Shown: positions 29,365 through 38,595 of the stretch, piece by piece
Position numbering within the stretch: position 1 is the first letter of the stretch
How the letters are laid out: every line of letters starts with the position of its first letter
NCBI GenBank assembly: GCA_928724745.1
Contig: CAKMXJ010000002.1
Span: forward strand, 1 to 64,000
Direction: 5' to 3'
From: Anthracocystis setariae
Taxonomy: Eukaryota; Basidiomycota; Ustilaginomycetes; Ustilaginales; Ustilaginaceae
DNA length: 64,000 nucleotides
Notes under the pieces: generated by a model
Seen by the model: the letters and a program-made list of their open reading frames with translations, nothing else
What the model was told of the DNA's origin: nothing
Database searches by the model: none
Made by a program: the position numbers and the translations under genes

Positions 29365-30920
29365 TGCTGAGGGCGATCGTGACCATGGCAGAGGTCACGC
29401 CGGATTCCGAACTCGATCTCACAAGTTTTGAGATCGGGTCTCATTTAATCACGATCGGTTTAGGTCCATCTTGGATCCGTCCCGAGAAAGAGGTTTGTGC
29501 ATTCGGCAGAGCCTTGTTGAAGCGTCACAATTTAGCTGTGATGACAGCTGACAGAAATTGCATGTGCTGTATGAGTCTCGATGCTTGTGAACTGCAATGA
29601 GCTGCTGCGTTGCATCATGTTGTACGCGCCAAAGCAACAGAAATGCTGCACCTGAAAGGGCTGGCTGGGCAAAGCAGACGCAGAGCAGCACAGGGGAGGG
29701 GGCGAGAGGAAGAGAGAGGAATCCCTTTTTCGAATCTGAGGATCTTCTCGGCGATCAAGAATTTGAGGTCTGGTGATTCTTACCGAACCGCGGGCACAGC
29801 CTCAAAAATTCGAATCAAATTTTGTTTTTTTTTTGGAAATCAACACGCCGTGTGGTTGGAGCAGCGTAGGACTGTGAGTCCGTCGAAGTTGCACAGATCG
29901 AGCCTTACCTTTGTCGATGAGCACGAAAAGAAAGTGGATTTGGAATGCACATTCGATTCCTGTGCAAGTCAATTGCACCAAGATGAATAATTGCAAGCGC
30001 TGACAAGGGATGCTTGTGGACAGCATCAAGCCCAACACCGAGTGAATGGCTATACTGTATTTGAGGCTCTGAACGATTGCTGGCAGCAGGGTCGTGTGAA
30101 TCATGAATGCAACAACAGGAGGCGGTCTTGCGCGCGTTTCAAGATGAAAAATTTACAGAGAGAGAGAGAAATGAAAAGCAAAAAGGAATGAACGATTTCA
30201 AAATGTCGATTCTGCCAGGAGTACACTCAGGGCACTGTATCCCAGCTCTGTCCCATGCAGCTTGAATTGCAAGCCAAGCCATGCGCGCTCAGCCAGGCAC
30301 TTATACAATACACACACACACACACACAGGCGATTCCGCTGCGCCCTGTAATCCCTATCGTTTGGATGGGAGGAATGCTTAACCTCGTGCTCGCGACCTT
30401 CAAGTTTCATACAGCTAAGCATCCACCACAACACTCTTACCCTGTAGATCCTCCAATTTCAGCGGTTCGAATTCCGCTCCCTCTCTGTGTCGCGTTGATC
30501 GAAACCCATCTCATCGCTCGTTGCATAGATACCTACCTCCCTGCCTGCCTGCCTGTCTGTCTGCCAGGTTGCGCCCTGTACCCCCTTTTCCTGAATGCCT
30601 TGTCCTTCTGAGCCGCCTCCTTCCTCATTTCTAGCCCCGTCTCAACTCGGAACTCACCCTTCTTGCTCCCAACCGGGTATCCCCCCTCCCCGGATATCCC
30701 CCCGTCTCTGACTGTTTCTTTGGTGTCGTCTGTGTCTTGTGCCTCAACGGGCATCGGGCTGGAACCAGTGTCTCTTCTTGACATCTGCGGACCAACTTGA
30801 ATGCCTCTTCCTTCCCAACCATTCCACGTCCCTCTATCTTTTCCGGATCCTTTGCTTTCATTCTATATCGACCTCCCTGTGTCCCAACTACGCTCAAGAT
30901 TAGAGACGACTCGGTACAAC
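29365..30920. other. Intergenic region; no gene recognised
   Basis: Holds an AG-rich patch near 30160, (CA)9 at 30311-30328 and CCTG/GTCT repeats at 30539-30566. The last ~150 bp, rich in C and T, are the probable leader of the chitin deacetylase gene. Confidence 0.5.
30311..30328. repeat. (CA)9 microsatellite
   Basis: 18 bp of uninterrupted CA in the intergenic region upstream of the chitin deacetylase gene. Confidence 0.9.
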
Positions 30921-32306
30921 ATGGTCAAGCTCACCTTTGCTGCTGTGCCTATGGCACTTGCCGCCTTGGCCGCGGCCAAGCCTGACTTTGAGAAGCGTCA
31001 GGTCTCCGCTTCGTCTGCTGCCGCAGCTGCTCCTACTTCCACCTTTACCGGTACTCTGCCTGCCTCGGTCTCCTCGCTTCTCGCAGGCATTTCGTCTGGT
31101 ATGGGCGTGACTACTTCCACCACATCGCTTTTCACCACATACCCTGCCGGAGCTCAGAATCCTCAGGTCACGGGCGCTCCTGGTCTGCCGGACCTCAACA
31201 GCATCCTGCCCACCAACTTCCCTACTCTCGATGTTGTGCCTCCCACCAACTCATCGCTCGTGCAGAAATGGATCTCGCAAATCGACTGGTCCAAGGTGCC
31301 TAACGTGACCACCACAGTTGACGATGCTTCGTGCAGCGGCAACCCTACCAACCTCGCACAGGCTGGTGCCGACGGCAACTGCTGGTGGACCTGTGGCCAT
31401 TGCACTCGTTCCACCGATATCACCACCTGCCCTGACACCAACACCTGGGGTCTCTCTTACGATGACGGCCCCTCGCCTTACACTCCCACCCTGCTTGAGT
31501 ACCTCAACCAGAACAACCTCAAGTCCACCTTCTTCGTCGTAGGCTCGCGTGTCATCTCGCGTCCGCAAATGCTTCAGACCGAATTCGAGCAGGGTCACCA
31601 GATCTCGGTGCACACGTGGTCGCACCCACCGCTCACCACGCTCACCAACGAACAAATCGTTGCCGAACTCGGTTGGAGCAAGGAAGTCATCCGCACTGTC
31701 ATTGGCGTCACGCCCAACACCATGCGTCCTCCTTACGGTGACATTGACGATCGAGTGCGTTCCATCGCACTGCAGATGGGTCTCACTCCCATTATCTGGA
31801 CCACCCCCTCTGGAGGCCTTCCTTACGATACCAATGACTGGAAGATCGCTGCCGGTGTTGTTTCGCCCGCCCAGGTGGTATACAACTTTGAGCAGATCAT
31901 CCAGAACGCTTCTTCGCTTTCTACCGGCTATATTGTGCTCGAGCACGACTTGTACCAGCAGGCCGTCGACATTGCCGTCAACATTGTGCTTCCCGCCGCT
32001 CAGCAGATGAGCCCGAAGCAGAATTTGATGCCCATCGTTCAGTGCCTCAAGAAGCCCGCTTCGGATGCCTACATCGAGACCTATGCCAACAACTCTGGCT
32101 CGCTCCCTAACGAGACTGGTGCGTCTGGCACGCACTCTCTCACCGGCACCGGCGCCGCTTTTGGCTCGCTTGCTACCGCTACGGGCTCATCGAGCTCGTC
32201 AGGCTCCGGTACCAAGTCAGCTGCCACAACGGTGTTTATCCCATCTGCCGTGCTCTACACTGGAATCCTCGGCGTGGTTGTGGCTTGCTTTGCTCTGCTT
32301 GTTTAA
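30921..32306 (+). CDS. Chitin deacetylase, secreted and GPI-anchored
   Basis: Single exon, 461 residues; ATG chosen at 30921 because it begins the signal peptide (MVKLTFAAVPMALAALAAA), followed by a KR dibasic site. A Cys-rich stretch (CSGNP...CWWTCGHC...TTC) precedes the NodB polysaccharide deacetylase domain. Its motifs are SYDDGPSP near residue 180, HTWSHPPLTTL and RPPYGDIDDRVRSIA, with metal-binding Asp and His residues and catalytic Asp in place. A Ser/Gly/Thr-rich tail and a C-terminal hydrophobic segment (VLYTGILGVVVACFALLV) mark a GPI anchor. The enzyme converts cell-wall chitin to chitosan at the plasma membrane or wall. In plant-pathogenic fungi this helps wall integrity and hides chitin from host receptors. 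Confidence 0.94.
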   Translation: MVKLTFAAVPMALAALAAAKPDFEKRQVSASSAAAAAPTSTFTGTLPASVSSLLAGISSGMGVTTSTTSLFTTYPAGAQNPQVTGAPGLPDLNSILPTNFPTLDVVPPTNSSLVQKWISQIDWSKVPNVTTTVDDASCSGNPTNLAQAGADGNCWWTCGHCTRSTDITTCPDTNTWGLSYDDGPSPYTPTLLEYLNQNNLKSTFFVVGSRVISRPQMLQTEFEQGHQISVHTWSHPPLTTLTNEQIVAELGWSKEVIRTVIGVTPNTMRPPYGDIDDRVRSIALQMGLTPIIWTTPSGGLPYDTNDWKIAAGVVSPAQVVYNFEQIIQNASSLSTGYIVLEHDLYQQAVDIAVNIVLPAAQQMSPKQNLMPIVQCLKKPASDAYIETYANNSGSLPNETGASGTHSLTGTGAAFGSLATATGSSSSSGSGTKSAATTVFIPSAVLYTGILGVVVACFALLV

Positions 32307-33014
32307 ACAGTTTGATCTGCTGGACCGCTCCACTCGGGAGACTAGACATCCTCTACCGGATCAACCCTTCAGCGAGGATCGCACTACACCTTTTCTCTTG
32401 CCCCTTCACTTGGACATTTCATGGGATTCGCTTTTTGCCCTTTGCCTACGCTGCTCTGATGTTGCACACCGTGGCTGGGTCGACTGGCCTGCGAATGTGC
32501 AGCGTTCGTTACCTGTCGCTTTTCGGTTGCTCATTTTCCGGGCAAATCTCAAGCCATCAACGTTTGGATCTCTTGCCTGTTTCATTGTCTGTTTCCAGTA
32601 TACGTGTTGAGCCAGTTACATGACCAACGCTTTGTCGAGTTGCCAACTTGCCAAAGATCGCCTTGGTTGGCCTCCACTTGAACCATCACCGCGATGCTGT
32701 CTGAGCGCCAGAATAGAACCCAAAAACAAAAATATATGCGCATTCAACACTGCAGGAAATTGTAAGCGATCTGCAGCGACCTGCATGTCATCAGCCCCTA
32801 GCCGAGTCGAATTCACTACTACAACAGTATTCTACCACAACCTGTCAATGCTGTACCACACAAGTCTCGCTCAACACTCGAGCCTCTTCACTCCGGCTAA
32901 CTCCTATCTTGTACTCCACCGCCATCCTTTATAAGACGTGAGCCGGCGTGCCGTCGCTCTTGCCGTCAAAGAGGCCTCGACGCTCACCTTTCCGCACAAC
33001 CATCGGCCGCAACC
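32307..33014. other. Intergenic region; no gene recognised
   Basis: 3' end of the chitin deacetylase gene and promoter of the SAC gene. GAGTCGAATTCA-type text near 32803 is not a tRNA. TATAAGACG at about 32930 may serve as a TATA box for the SAC gene, 85 bp before its ATG. Confidence 0.4.
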
Positions 33015-35465
33015 ATGTTCAGAGCCATCTTCTCATCATCTAGTAGCTCCAAGGAGCAAAAGCCAAACAAGGCCAACGCTGCGTCCTCGTCGTCTCCCAG
33101 TGGAAGCGCAACCACCTCCCCGTCATCTTCACCAATCATGTCGTCCGTACCGCTCGTACCATCGCGCAGCTCCAGCACTGCTACAGCAGCTTGGTCAGTA
33201 CCTCCTTTCCCGCATCCGCTGCCAGAGCGCCAGATCGGCATCCTGCCAACCGAGCACGGTCTTCTAGTATACCCCCGCAGCTCTGCACATGTCAACTATC
33301 ATCACCATCATCATCCACCGCACAAGCCCCACCATGCCAAGTCAAGCACAACAGCAACTGCCACTGGCTTTCGCCCCTTCGGCTCAGGAGACGGCTTCAA
33401 GGTCGCTACCGTCGGATCCTCCAATGCTGCTTCTCTTGCCGCCGTCAACGCTCCTCTAAGTGCCACAGGTGCAGTGCCCACTGTCACTTCACTCGACGTT
33501 GGGTTTTTCATAGAGTGGGGCAAACAAGCAACCATCATCCCTCTATCCCCTTCTGACTGGAAGCCCATCTTGGAACAAGCAACCCAAGACGAGCCAACCA
33601 TGGAATGCTCTGGTCTTATCGGACTGTCGCGCTTCTTCAACAGCAGCTATCTCTTTGTCATCATCAGCTCCAAGCTTGTAGGTCACTACTTCCACGACAC
33701 TAGACCCATCTACTGTTGCACCGGAGTGCTTGCCATCCCGCTGCTTCGAGAAGAAGCCACTCAGGCCATCCGCGCACATGTAGCCAAGAACGGTTCTGCC
33801 TCTACACAGTCTACCTCCAATGCAGATCAAGCCGATACCAGCACAGGCGACGTGACTACGCAAGAAAGCAGCTCTGCAAGTGAAAGTGACGCTTCCGAAT
33901 CCGACGACGACGATGTTCAGACACCGGCGGTCATCCCGAAGGAGTCTTTCTTTTCGGCATCCTCCATGTCAAATCGAGCTGATATTCTCCGTCTGCCGAA
34001 ATCGAGACCTTGGCTCACTCGCGCCGCCCGACCCGTCTCGGACAGCCGTATCGAGGCCATCTCGGAAGACCCGGTGGCGCAGTCTCAGATCGCAGATGCC
34101 ACGCCGCCCACTGGCGACGAGGTAGTTCAGGCAGACATTGCTTCGCAATCGTCCGAGGTGGTTGAGACGATCGTTCCTTCCAATGCACCCGCTACCGTCG
34201 ACGAGCTCTGGCATGCGGCCAAACAAGCCGAGCTCGAGGATAAGGCTGTTCGCGAGACAGCAAAGTACTGGGCACGCGGAGAATTTTGGTTCAGTTATGA
34301 TTTCGATCTTACTACATCTCTGCAGAATAAGAGGAAAGCTCTGGAGAGCCAATACAAGACTGACACTGCCAGCAGCCCCCGCTCAGCGTCCGTGGCAACC
34401 TTCAACTCGGGTCAAACGGGTAAGAATCAAAACGCGTCGACAGATCCTGAACAGCCTGGCGCATTCCCGTTGCTTGCCGAGCCGTATCCAAACCTTCCAC
34501 TTTGGAGAAGAGCAGACCGCAGGTTCTGGCATAACGAACACATGTCGAAGGATCTGATCCATGCGGGCTTGCACGCCTATATTCTGCCGGTCATGCAAGG
34601 ATACCTTCAGACCGTAGAGCTGCCGATCCAGTCTGCCGATCGAAACGCTGACAACAGCGACGCTTCAAGTTCCCAGGCTGATGATGCCGATGCGGTACTA
34701 CGCTGCCAGATGATGGTCATCTCTCGCCGCTCCAAGGAACGAGCTGGGCTACGCTATCAGCGCCGTGGCATCAATGAGTCTGGCCAAGTCGCCAACTTTG
34801 TCGAGACCGAGCAGATCCTCTACGTGCTTCGTTCCCGGTCTTGGTCCAAGCTCTCTGGAGACGTGCTTTCGTTCGTCCAGATTCGTGGGTCCATCCCTCT
34901 TTACTGGTCGCAGAGCCCCTTTTCTCTCAAGCCTCCACCTGTACTGGAACGTACCGAGGCCGAAAACACGGAAGCTTGCCGCAAACACTTTTCAGTCCAA
35001 GTGGATCGGTACGGCTGCATCACATGCGTCAACCTCGCCGAACAAGGCGGCAAGGAGGGCTGCATTTCGAGGGCATACCGCAGCGCTGTGGAGAATCTTT
35101 GCGCCGAAGATGCAGCCAGCGATGCGGGTGGAAAGGTGTGGGACCGAGACAAGCTGCACTATGTCGACTTTGACTTTCACAAAGAGTGTTCAGGGATGAG
35201 GTTTGAGAATGTTGCCAAACTCATCGCGCAGATGGAGCCGACTCTGGCAGAGATGAAGTATTACCACCATACGACGGAGGGGGAGGGGAAGGGAGTCAAA
35301 GTGGTGAATCGACAGACCGGCGTTTTCAGGGTGTCGTGCCTAGATTGTCTGGACAGGACCAATGTGGTGCAGTCTGCGTTTGCTAGACATGTTCTCACTG
35401 GTCAGCTGGCCCAGCTGGGAATCAGCGTTGCAAGCGCTGAGCCTGTTCACGCTACCGCCGCTTGA
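33015..35465 (+). CDS. SAC-domain phosphoinositide phosphatase, N-terminal half (INPP5F/Sac2-like), ending after the catalytic motif
   Basis: 816 residues, single exon. A Ser-rich start is followed by SAC-domain features: IGILPTEHGLLVYP, CSGLIGLSRFFNSSYLFVIISSKLVGHYFHDTRPIY, AKYWARGEFWFSYDFDLT, WRRADRRFWHNEHM, LRYQRRGINESGQVANFVETEQIL, FVQIRGSIPLYWSQSP, LHYVDFDFHKECSGMRFENV. The catalytic motif is SCLDCLDRTNVVQ (Cys775-x5-Arg781). The family dephosphorylates phosphoinositides on membranes. The protein stops only 35 residues after the catalytic motif, whereas family members carry on with a conserved WANN...DFTRTGKR block and a Sac2 homology region. Exactly that missing part is encoded on the opposite strand at 37054-35729. 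Acidic Ser/Asp-rich inserts (about residues 260-390) look disordered. Confidence 0.88.
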   Translation: MFRAIFSSSSSSKEQKPNKANAASSSSPSGSATTSPSSSPIMSSVPLVPSRSSSTATAAWSVPPFPHPLPERQIGILPTEHGLLVYPRSSAHVNYHHHHHPPHKPHHAKSSTTATATGFRPFGSGDGFKVATVGSSNAASLAAVNAPLSATGAVPTVTSLDVGFFIEWGKQATIIPLSPSDWKPILEQATQDEPTMECSGLIGLSRFFNSSYLFVIISSKLVGHYFHDTRPIYCCTGVLAIPLLREEATQAIRAHVAKNGSASTQSTSNADQADTSTGDVTTQESSSASESDASESDDDDVQTPAVIPKESFFSASSMSNRADILRLPKSRPWLTRAARPVSDSRIEAISEDPVAQSQIADATPPTGDEVVQADIASQSSEVVETIVPSNAPATVDELWHAAKQAELEDKAVRETAKYWARGEFWFSYDFDLTTSLQNKRKALESQYKTDTASSPRSASVATFNSGQTGKNQNASTDPEQPGAFPLLAEPYPNLPLWRRADRRFWHNEHMSKDLIHAGLHAYILPVMQGYLQTVELPIQSADRNADNSDASSSQADDADAVLRCQMMVISRRSKERAGLRYQRRGINESGQVANFVETEQILYVLRSRSWSKLSGDVLSFVQIRGSIPLYWSQSPFSLKPPPVLERTEAENTEACRKHFSVQVDRYGCITCVNLAEQGGKEGCISRAYRSAVENLCAEDAASDAGGKVWDRDKLHYVDFDFHKECSGMRFENVAKLIAQMEPTLAEMKYYHHTTEGEGKGVKVVNRQTGVFRVSCLDCLDRTNVVQSAFARHVLTGQLAQLGISVASAEPVHATAA

Positions 35466-35728
35466 TGGTCATGTTTGGTATTCTTTCGTCTTCTTCTCGA
35501 TCCGTCGTCATGTCCTTCTTCTCAGTCTCAGTTAGGTAGATTTCGTTGAAAAGTTGATATGACAGATATCCTTCGGAATCTTTTCGTGCGTCTGTGTGGC
35601 ATTTTTGCTCGAGATAGCTGTGTCAATTGCAATCCGAGTAGAAGACTGGACCAGGATTAGGGATTGCCGCAAGTGACAGGATTGGGGTATAAAATCGAGC
35701 AGTACCATAGCTGGGGAAAGATCAAAGG

Positions 35729-37054
35729 TTAGAGCCAAAGTCGACGCTTCAAGCCCTCGATGAGAGGACCGAAGAGAGGCATCAATGCTTTGGCCTCATC
35801 GAGACTCTGGATGGTCTTGTATGTGACGAATGCCTCCTCTCCCTCTGCCGACTGCGCCTCGGGATCAAAGGCACCTGCATCGGCACAACATTCCATCAGA
35901 AGCTCCACGATCATGGCCACCTTCTGCCTTGATGATGCAAAGGACTCCTCCCCGTCATCGTTGTCGTCTACAGCGCCGACCTCTTGCTTGGTGCCATCGG
36001 AGGCGTTGTTGGCACGCTGAGAAGAAGCCTTGACGGTATGGTGCAGGTAGCGCGATCGAAGGGTGGCATTACGCGTGGAGGAAGTGATGGAGTCATCGAC
36101 CTCGTCCGAAATGGCACGGAAGGCAAAGATGCGTTTGGCTGCTTCGGCTTCGTGGAGGGAAGACGCTACGGAAGCGGCCGCTTTTGTGGTGGTGAGATTG
36201 TTGATGGTGGCGGTGGTGTTGCTGCGAGAGATGGAGTTGAGATAGGTGATGACAAAGCCCCAGTTGTCTTCTGGATGGGAGGACTCGTGTGGAGAGGTGA
36301 CGTAGAGACCTATGGGACGCCATGTCGCAAAACCAAAAGATTAGGTGTCAGCGTTGGACGTTAAGCGCAAATAGTGCCTGGTTTGATTAGACTTACCTTG
36401 CTGTATCCCAACAATGTCGCCAACGAGCACCTTGGTAAACTCGTTGAGCTTTTCGCTTCCAAAGTCATAGCTACAGACATACAGCGCCTTGGCGGTCAAC
36501 AATACCACTTTTTCCTCGAGCTTCAAGGCTTGCACGGTGTTGGCTTGCAGCGGCGAGCATAACGTCCAACCTCGGAGCATGAGCTCGCTCTCCGGAACGG
36601 CTTGCCTGCGACAGCTCTCGATTGCACTGGCACGAACCCTAGCCAATCGGATCGACTCGGAAGGGTCACGGCTATTGAGATCGTCGTAGTATTTTTCCAA
36701 TCCTTGCAAACCGATGGACCCGTAGGTAAAGTCGAGTACAGTCTGACGGAAGAAATCGGTGACGGCACCTTGGACCATCCTATAGACCGAGTTGGTTGCA
36801 TCGTTGATCATGCCGAGGAAGCTCCTCTTGCCAGTCCTTGTGAAGTCGACTTTGAGCGCATCAGTGTTGGAATAACAGTGAGAGATGGCGTTTGCATTGT
36901 TTGCCCAGATATCGTTGAAAGCTTGATCGAGTGCCTTTTCGGTCAGAACAAACTTTGCTCGAGGGAGGACGACATTTGCGGTGGTGGGTGGGGCGACGGC
37001 GGTAGCGACTTTTTCGGTTGTCGAGAGAGGTGGTGGTGCGGGTGGGGCTGACAT
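35729..37054 (-). CDS. C-terminal half of a SAC phosphatase (post-catalytic SAC segment plus hSac2-like domain), as a separate gene
   Basis: Two exons, 37054-36397 and 36309-35729, with a GTAAGT...TAG intron (87 bp) that keeps frame; 412 residues. After a Pro/Ala/Thr-rich start of ~35 residues the protein reads ALDQAFNDIWANNANAISHC, LKVDFTRTGKRSFLGMINDATNSV, then DFFRQTVLDF. This is the segment that in INPP5F/Sac2-type phosphatases directly follows the CX5R motif. The remainder (RGWTLCSPL, VVLLTAKALYVCSYDFGSEKLNEF, GDIVGIQQG) matches the hSac2 homology domain. It has its own ATG, intron and stop, so it looks like a working gene, not debris. It is convergent with the N-terminal half, with 263 bp between stop codons. 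The two products probably assemble to make one enzyme; that is inference. Confidence 0.82.
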
Positions 37055-37766
37055 TTTTGCGTGTCAGGCCTGCGACTGGGTAACGAGATAAGCTTAAAGA
37101 TGATGGGTTGACAGCAAACTGTCGCGGTGGACAAGGAGAAGGAGGATGGTTTTTAGCCGAGCTAAGGCTGACGTGCATAAAGCGCCCCTGAGCCAATTCG
37201 ACTGAGCCAACTCCACAATATTTTCTACATAACAACAACACCGCCAATCAACTCGAACATCACATATCAGAGTTCCTTGCCTCTGCCTTGGCCTTTGCAG
37301 CAACAACAGAGAAGAGCTTTCAGAAAGTGTATGATGAAGCGCTTGATCCTGTCTAAAGATTGCCTTCAAAAATTCATTTCGACAAGATGGTGATCAGAAA
37401 GATCTCTACAGCACTATCCCCTTCTGAGCCGCATGTCGACGTAGAGGAAAACAGGCTCAGCGCCTCTAGCTGGACTATGTCGCCGAAATGGGAGCTAGCT
37501 AGATGCCTGGCTAGAAAGTGGTACGAATGATGAGGAACGAGGAGAGAGACAGAGAGAGAGCGCACTTGCAAGCTACGGTAGCTGGTGGTCTAAGCGCGGA
37601 ATTCGCGGCGTGGGAACCGAGTGGAGGTCGTGTGCTCGCGAAGAAAGCGATTTCAAAGGAGCAGAAAAAAGCGCATCTCATATGTCGTTCTCTCCAACCA
37701 CCCACCGTCATCACTCCGCACAAACCTCTCTTGGTCTCCAAGCCTTGCTGCAAGCTTCGCTTCACC
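37055..37766. other. Divergent promoter region between the SAC C-half gene and the Dap1-like gene
   Basis: No gene recognised. A short AG-rich patch (about 37546-37560) lies about 210 bp before the Dap1-like ATG. Confidence 0.5.
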
Positions 37767-38472
37767 ATGGAGCAGCTTAAAGACACACTGTTTGCAAACG
37801 AAACGCCGTCGTCCTACCTCACCGCGGTGCACCAATTTGCAGAATCTATTTACACCAATCCGCTCAACATTCTCCTACTCCTCGCGCTCCTCTACATTCT
37901 CGTCCCAGTCATTCTTCCGTCCTCCCCCAACTCATCAAAATGGACTCCTTCCGTCGCTCAAGCACGATCGCATACCTCGGCGCCTTCCGACCGCTATTCC
38001 TACCTCCCTCCATCCCATCCTGACACCGTCGAATGGACCAAATACACGCCTCGCACCCTCGCTGTATTCGATGGCACTGCCACCGACGGTGGTGGTCGCA
38101 TCCTCCTATCCATCAATCGCAAAGTGTTTGACGTCACAAAGGGCAAAAACTTCTACGGTCCCGGCGGTCCTTACGGTAACTTTGCCGGCAGAGACGCCAG
38201 CAGAGGAATGGCGAAACAGAGCTTTGATCTCGAAATGTTGACCCCACTAGATCAGCCCATCGACACACTCGACGATTTGACCGCAAGCGAAATGTAAGTC
38301 ACCTCAAACAGCCGCACAGACCCTCACCTCGATCCGCCCATCACTGAAACCCAATCTGATCCCATCTCACCTCTCCTGGCCACTTTGCAGAAAAAATATG
38401 AAGGAATGGGAGGCCCATTTCACAGGCAAGTACGGCATCGTCGGCGAGCTCGTCAACGAGGACCAAGCTTGA
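37767..38472 (+). CDS. Dap1/PGRMC-type membrane-associated haem-binding protein (cytochrome b5-like)
   Basis: Exons 37767-38293 and 38391-38472 (GTAAGT...CAG) give 202 residues in frame. An N-terminal membrane anchor (NPLNILLLLALLYILVPVIL, about residues 32-51) is followed by the cytochrome b5-like MAPR domain: YTPRTLAVFDGT, ILLSINRKVFDVTKGKNFYGPGGPYGNFAGRDASRGMA, and the last helix WEAHFTGKYGIVGEL. The Tyr-rich FYGPGGPY loop carries the haem ligand in Dap1/PGRMC1. Yeast and mammalian members bind haem and support sterol-synthesis P450s (Erg11, Erg5) at the ER, giving azole and DNA-damage resistance phenotypes. The ATG used is the first that gives the membrane anchor; the open frame upstream is probably leader. 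Confidence 0.92.
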
Positions 38473-38595
38473 AATAGATGCGAAACCAGTCAATGATAAC
38501 AACGCATCTTTTCAGATATCCCGCGAATGATGTGTCTCAACGCAAACCAGTATACGGAATGTGAATGTAGCCAACAAGCTCGCACATAGAGATGG

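Noticed and set aside
31251..32135. 294-codon minus-strand open frame opposite chitin deacetylase
   Set aside because: Shadow of the real gene; Arg/Gly/Val-rich and without a domain.
33290..33350. His-rich tract (CAYCAY repeats) as a metal-binding domain
   Set aside because: It is a short low-complexity stretch in the disordered N-terminal linker of the SAC protein, with no sign of a fold.
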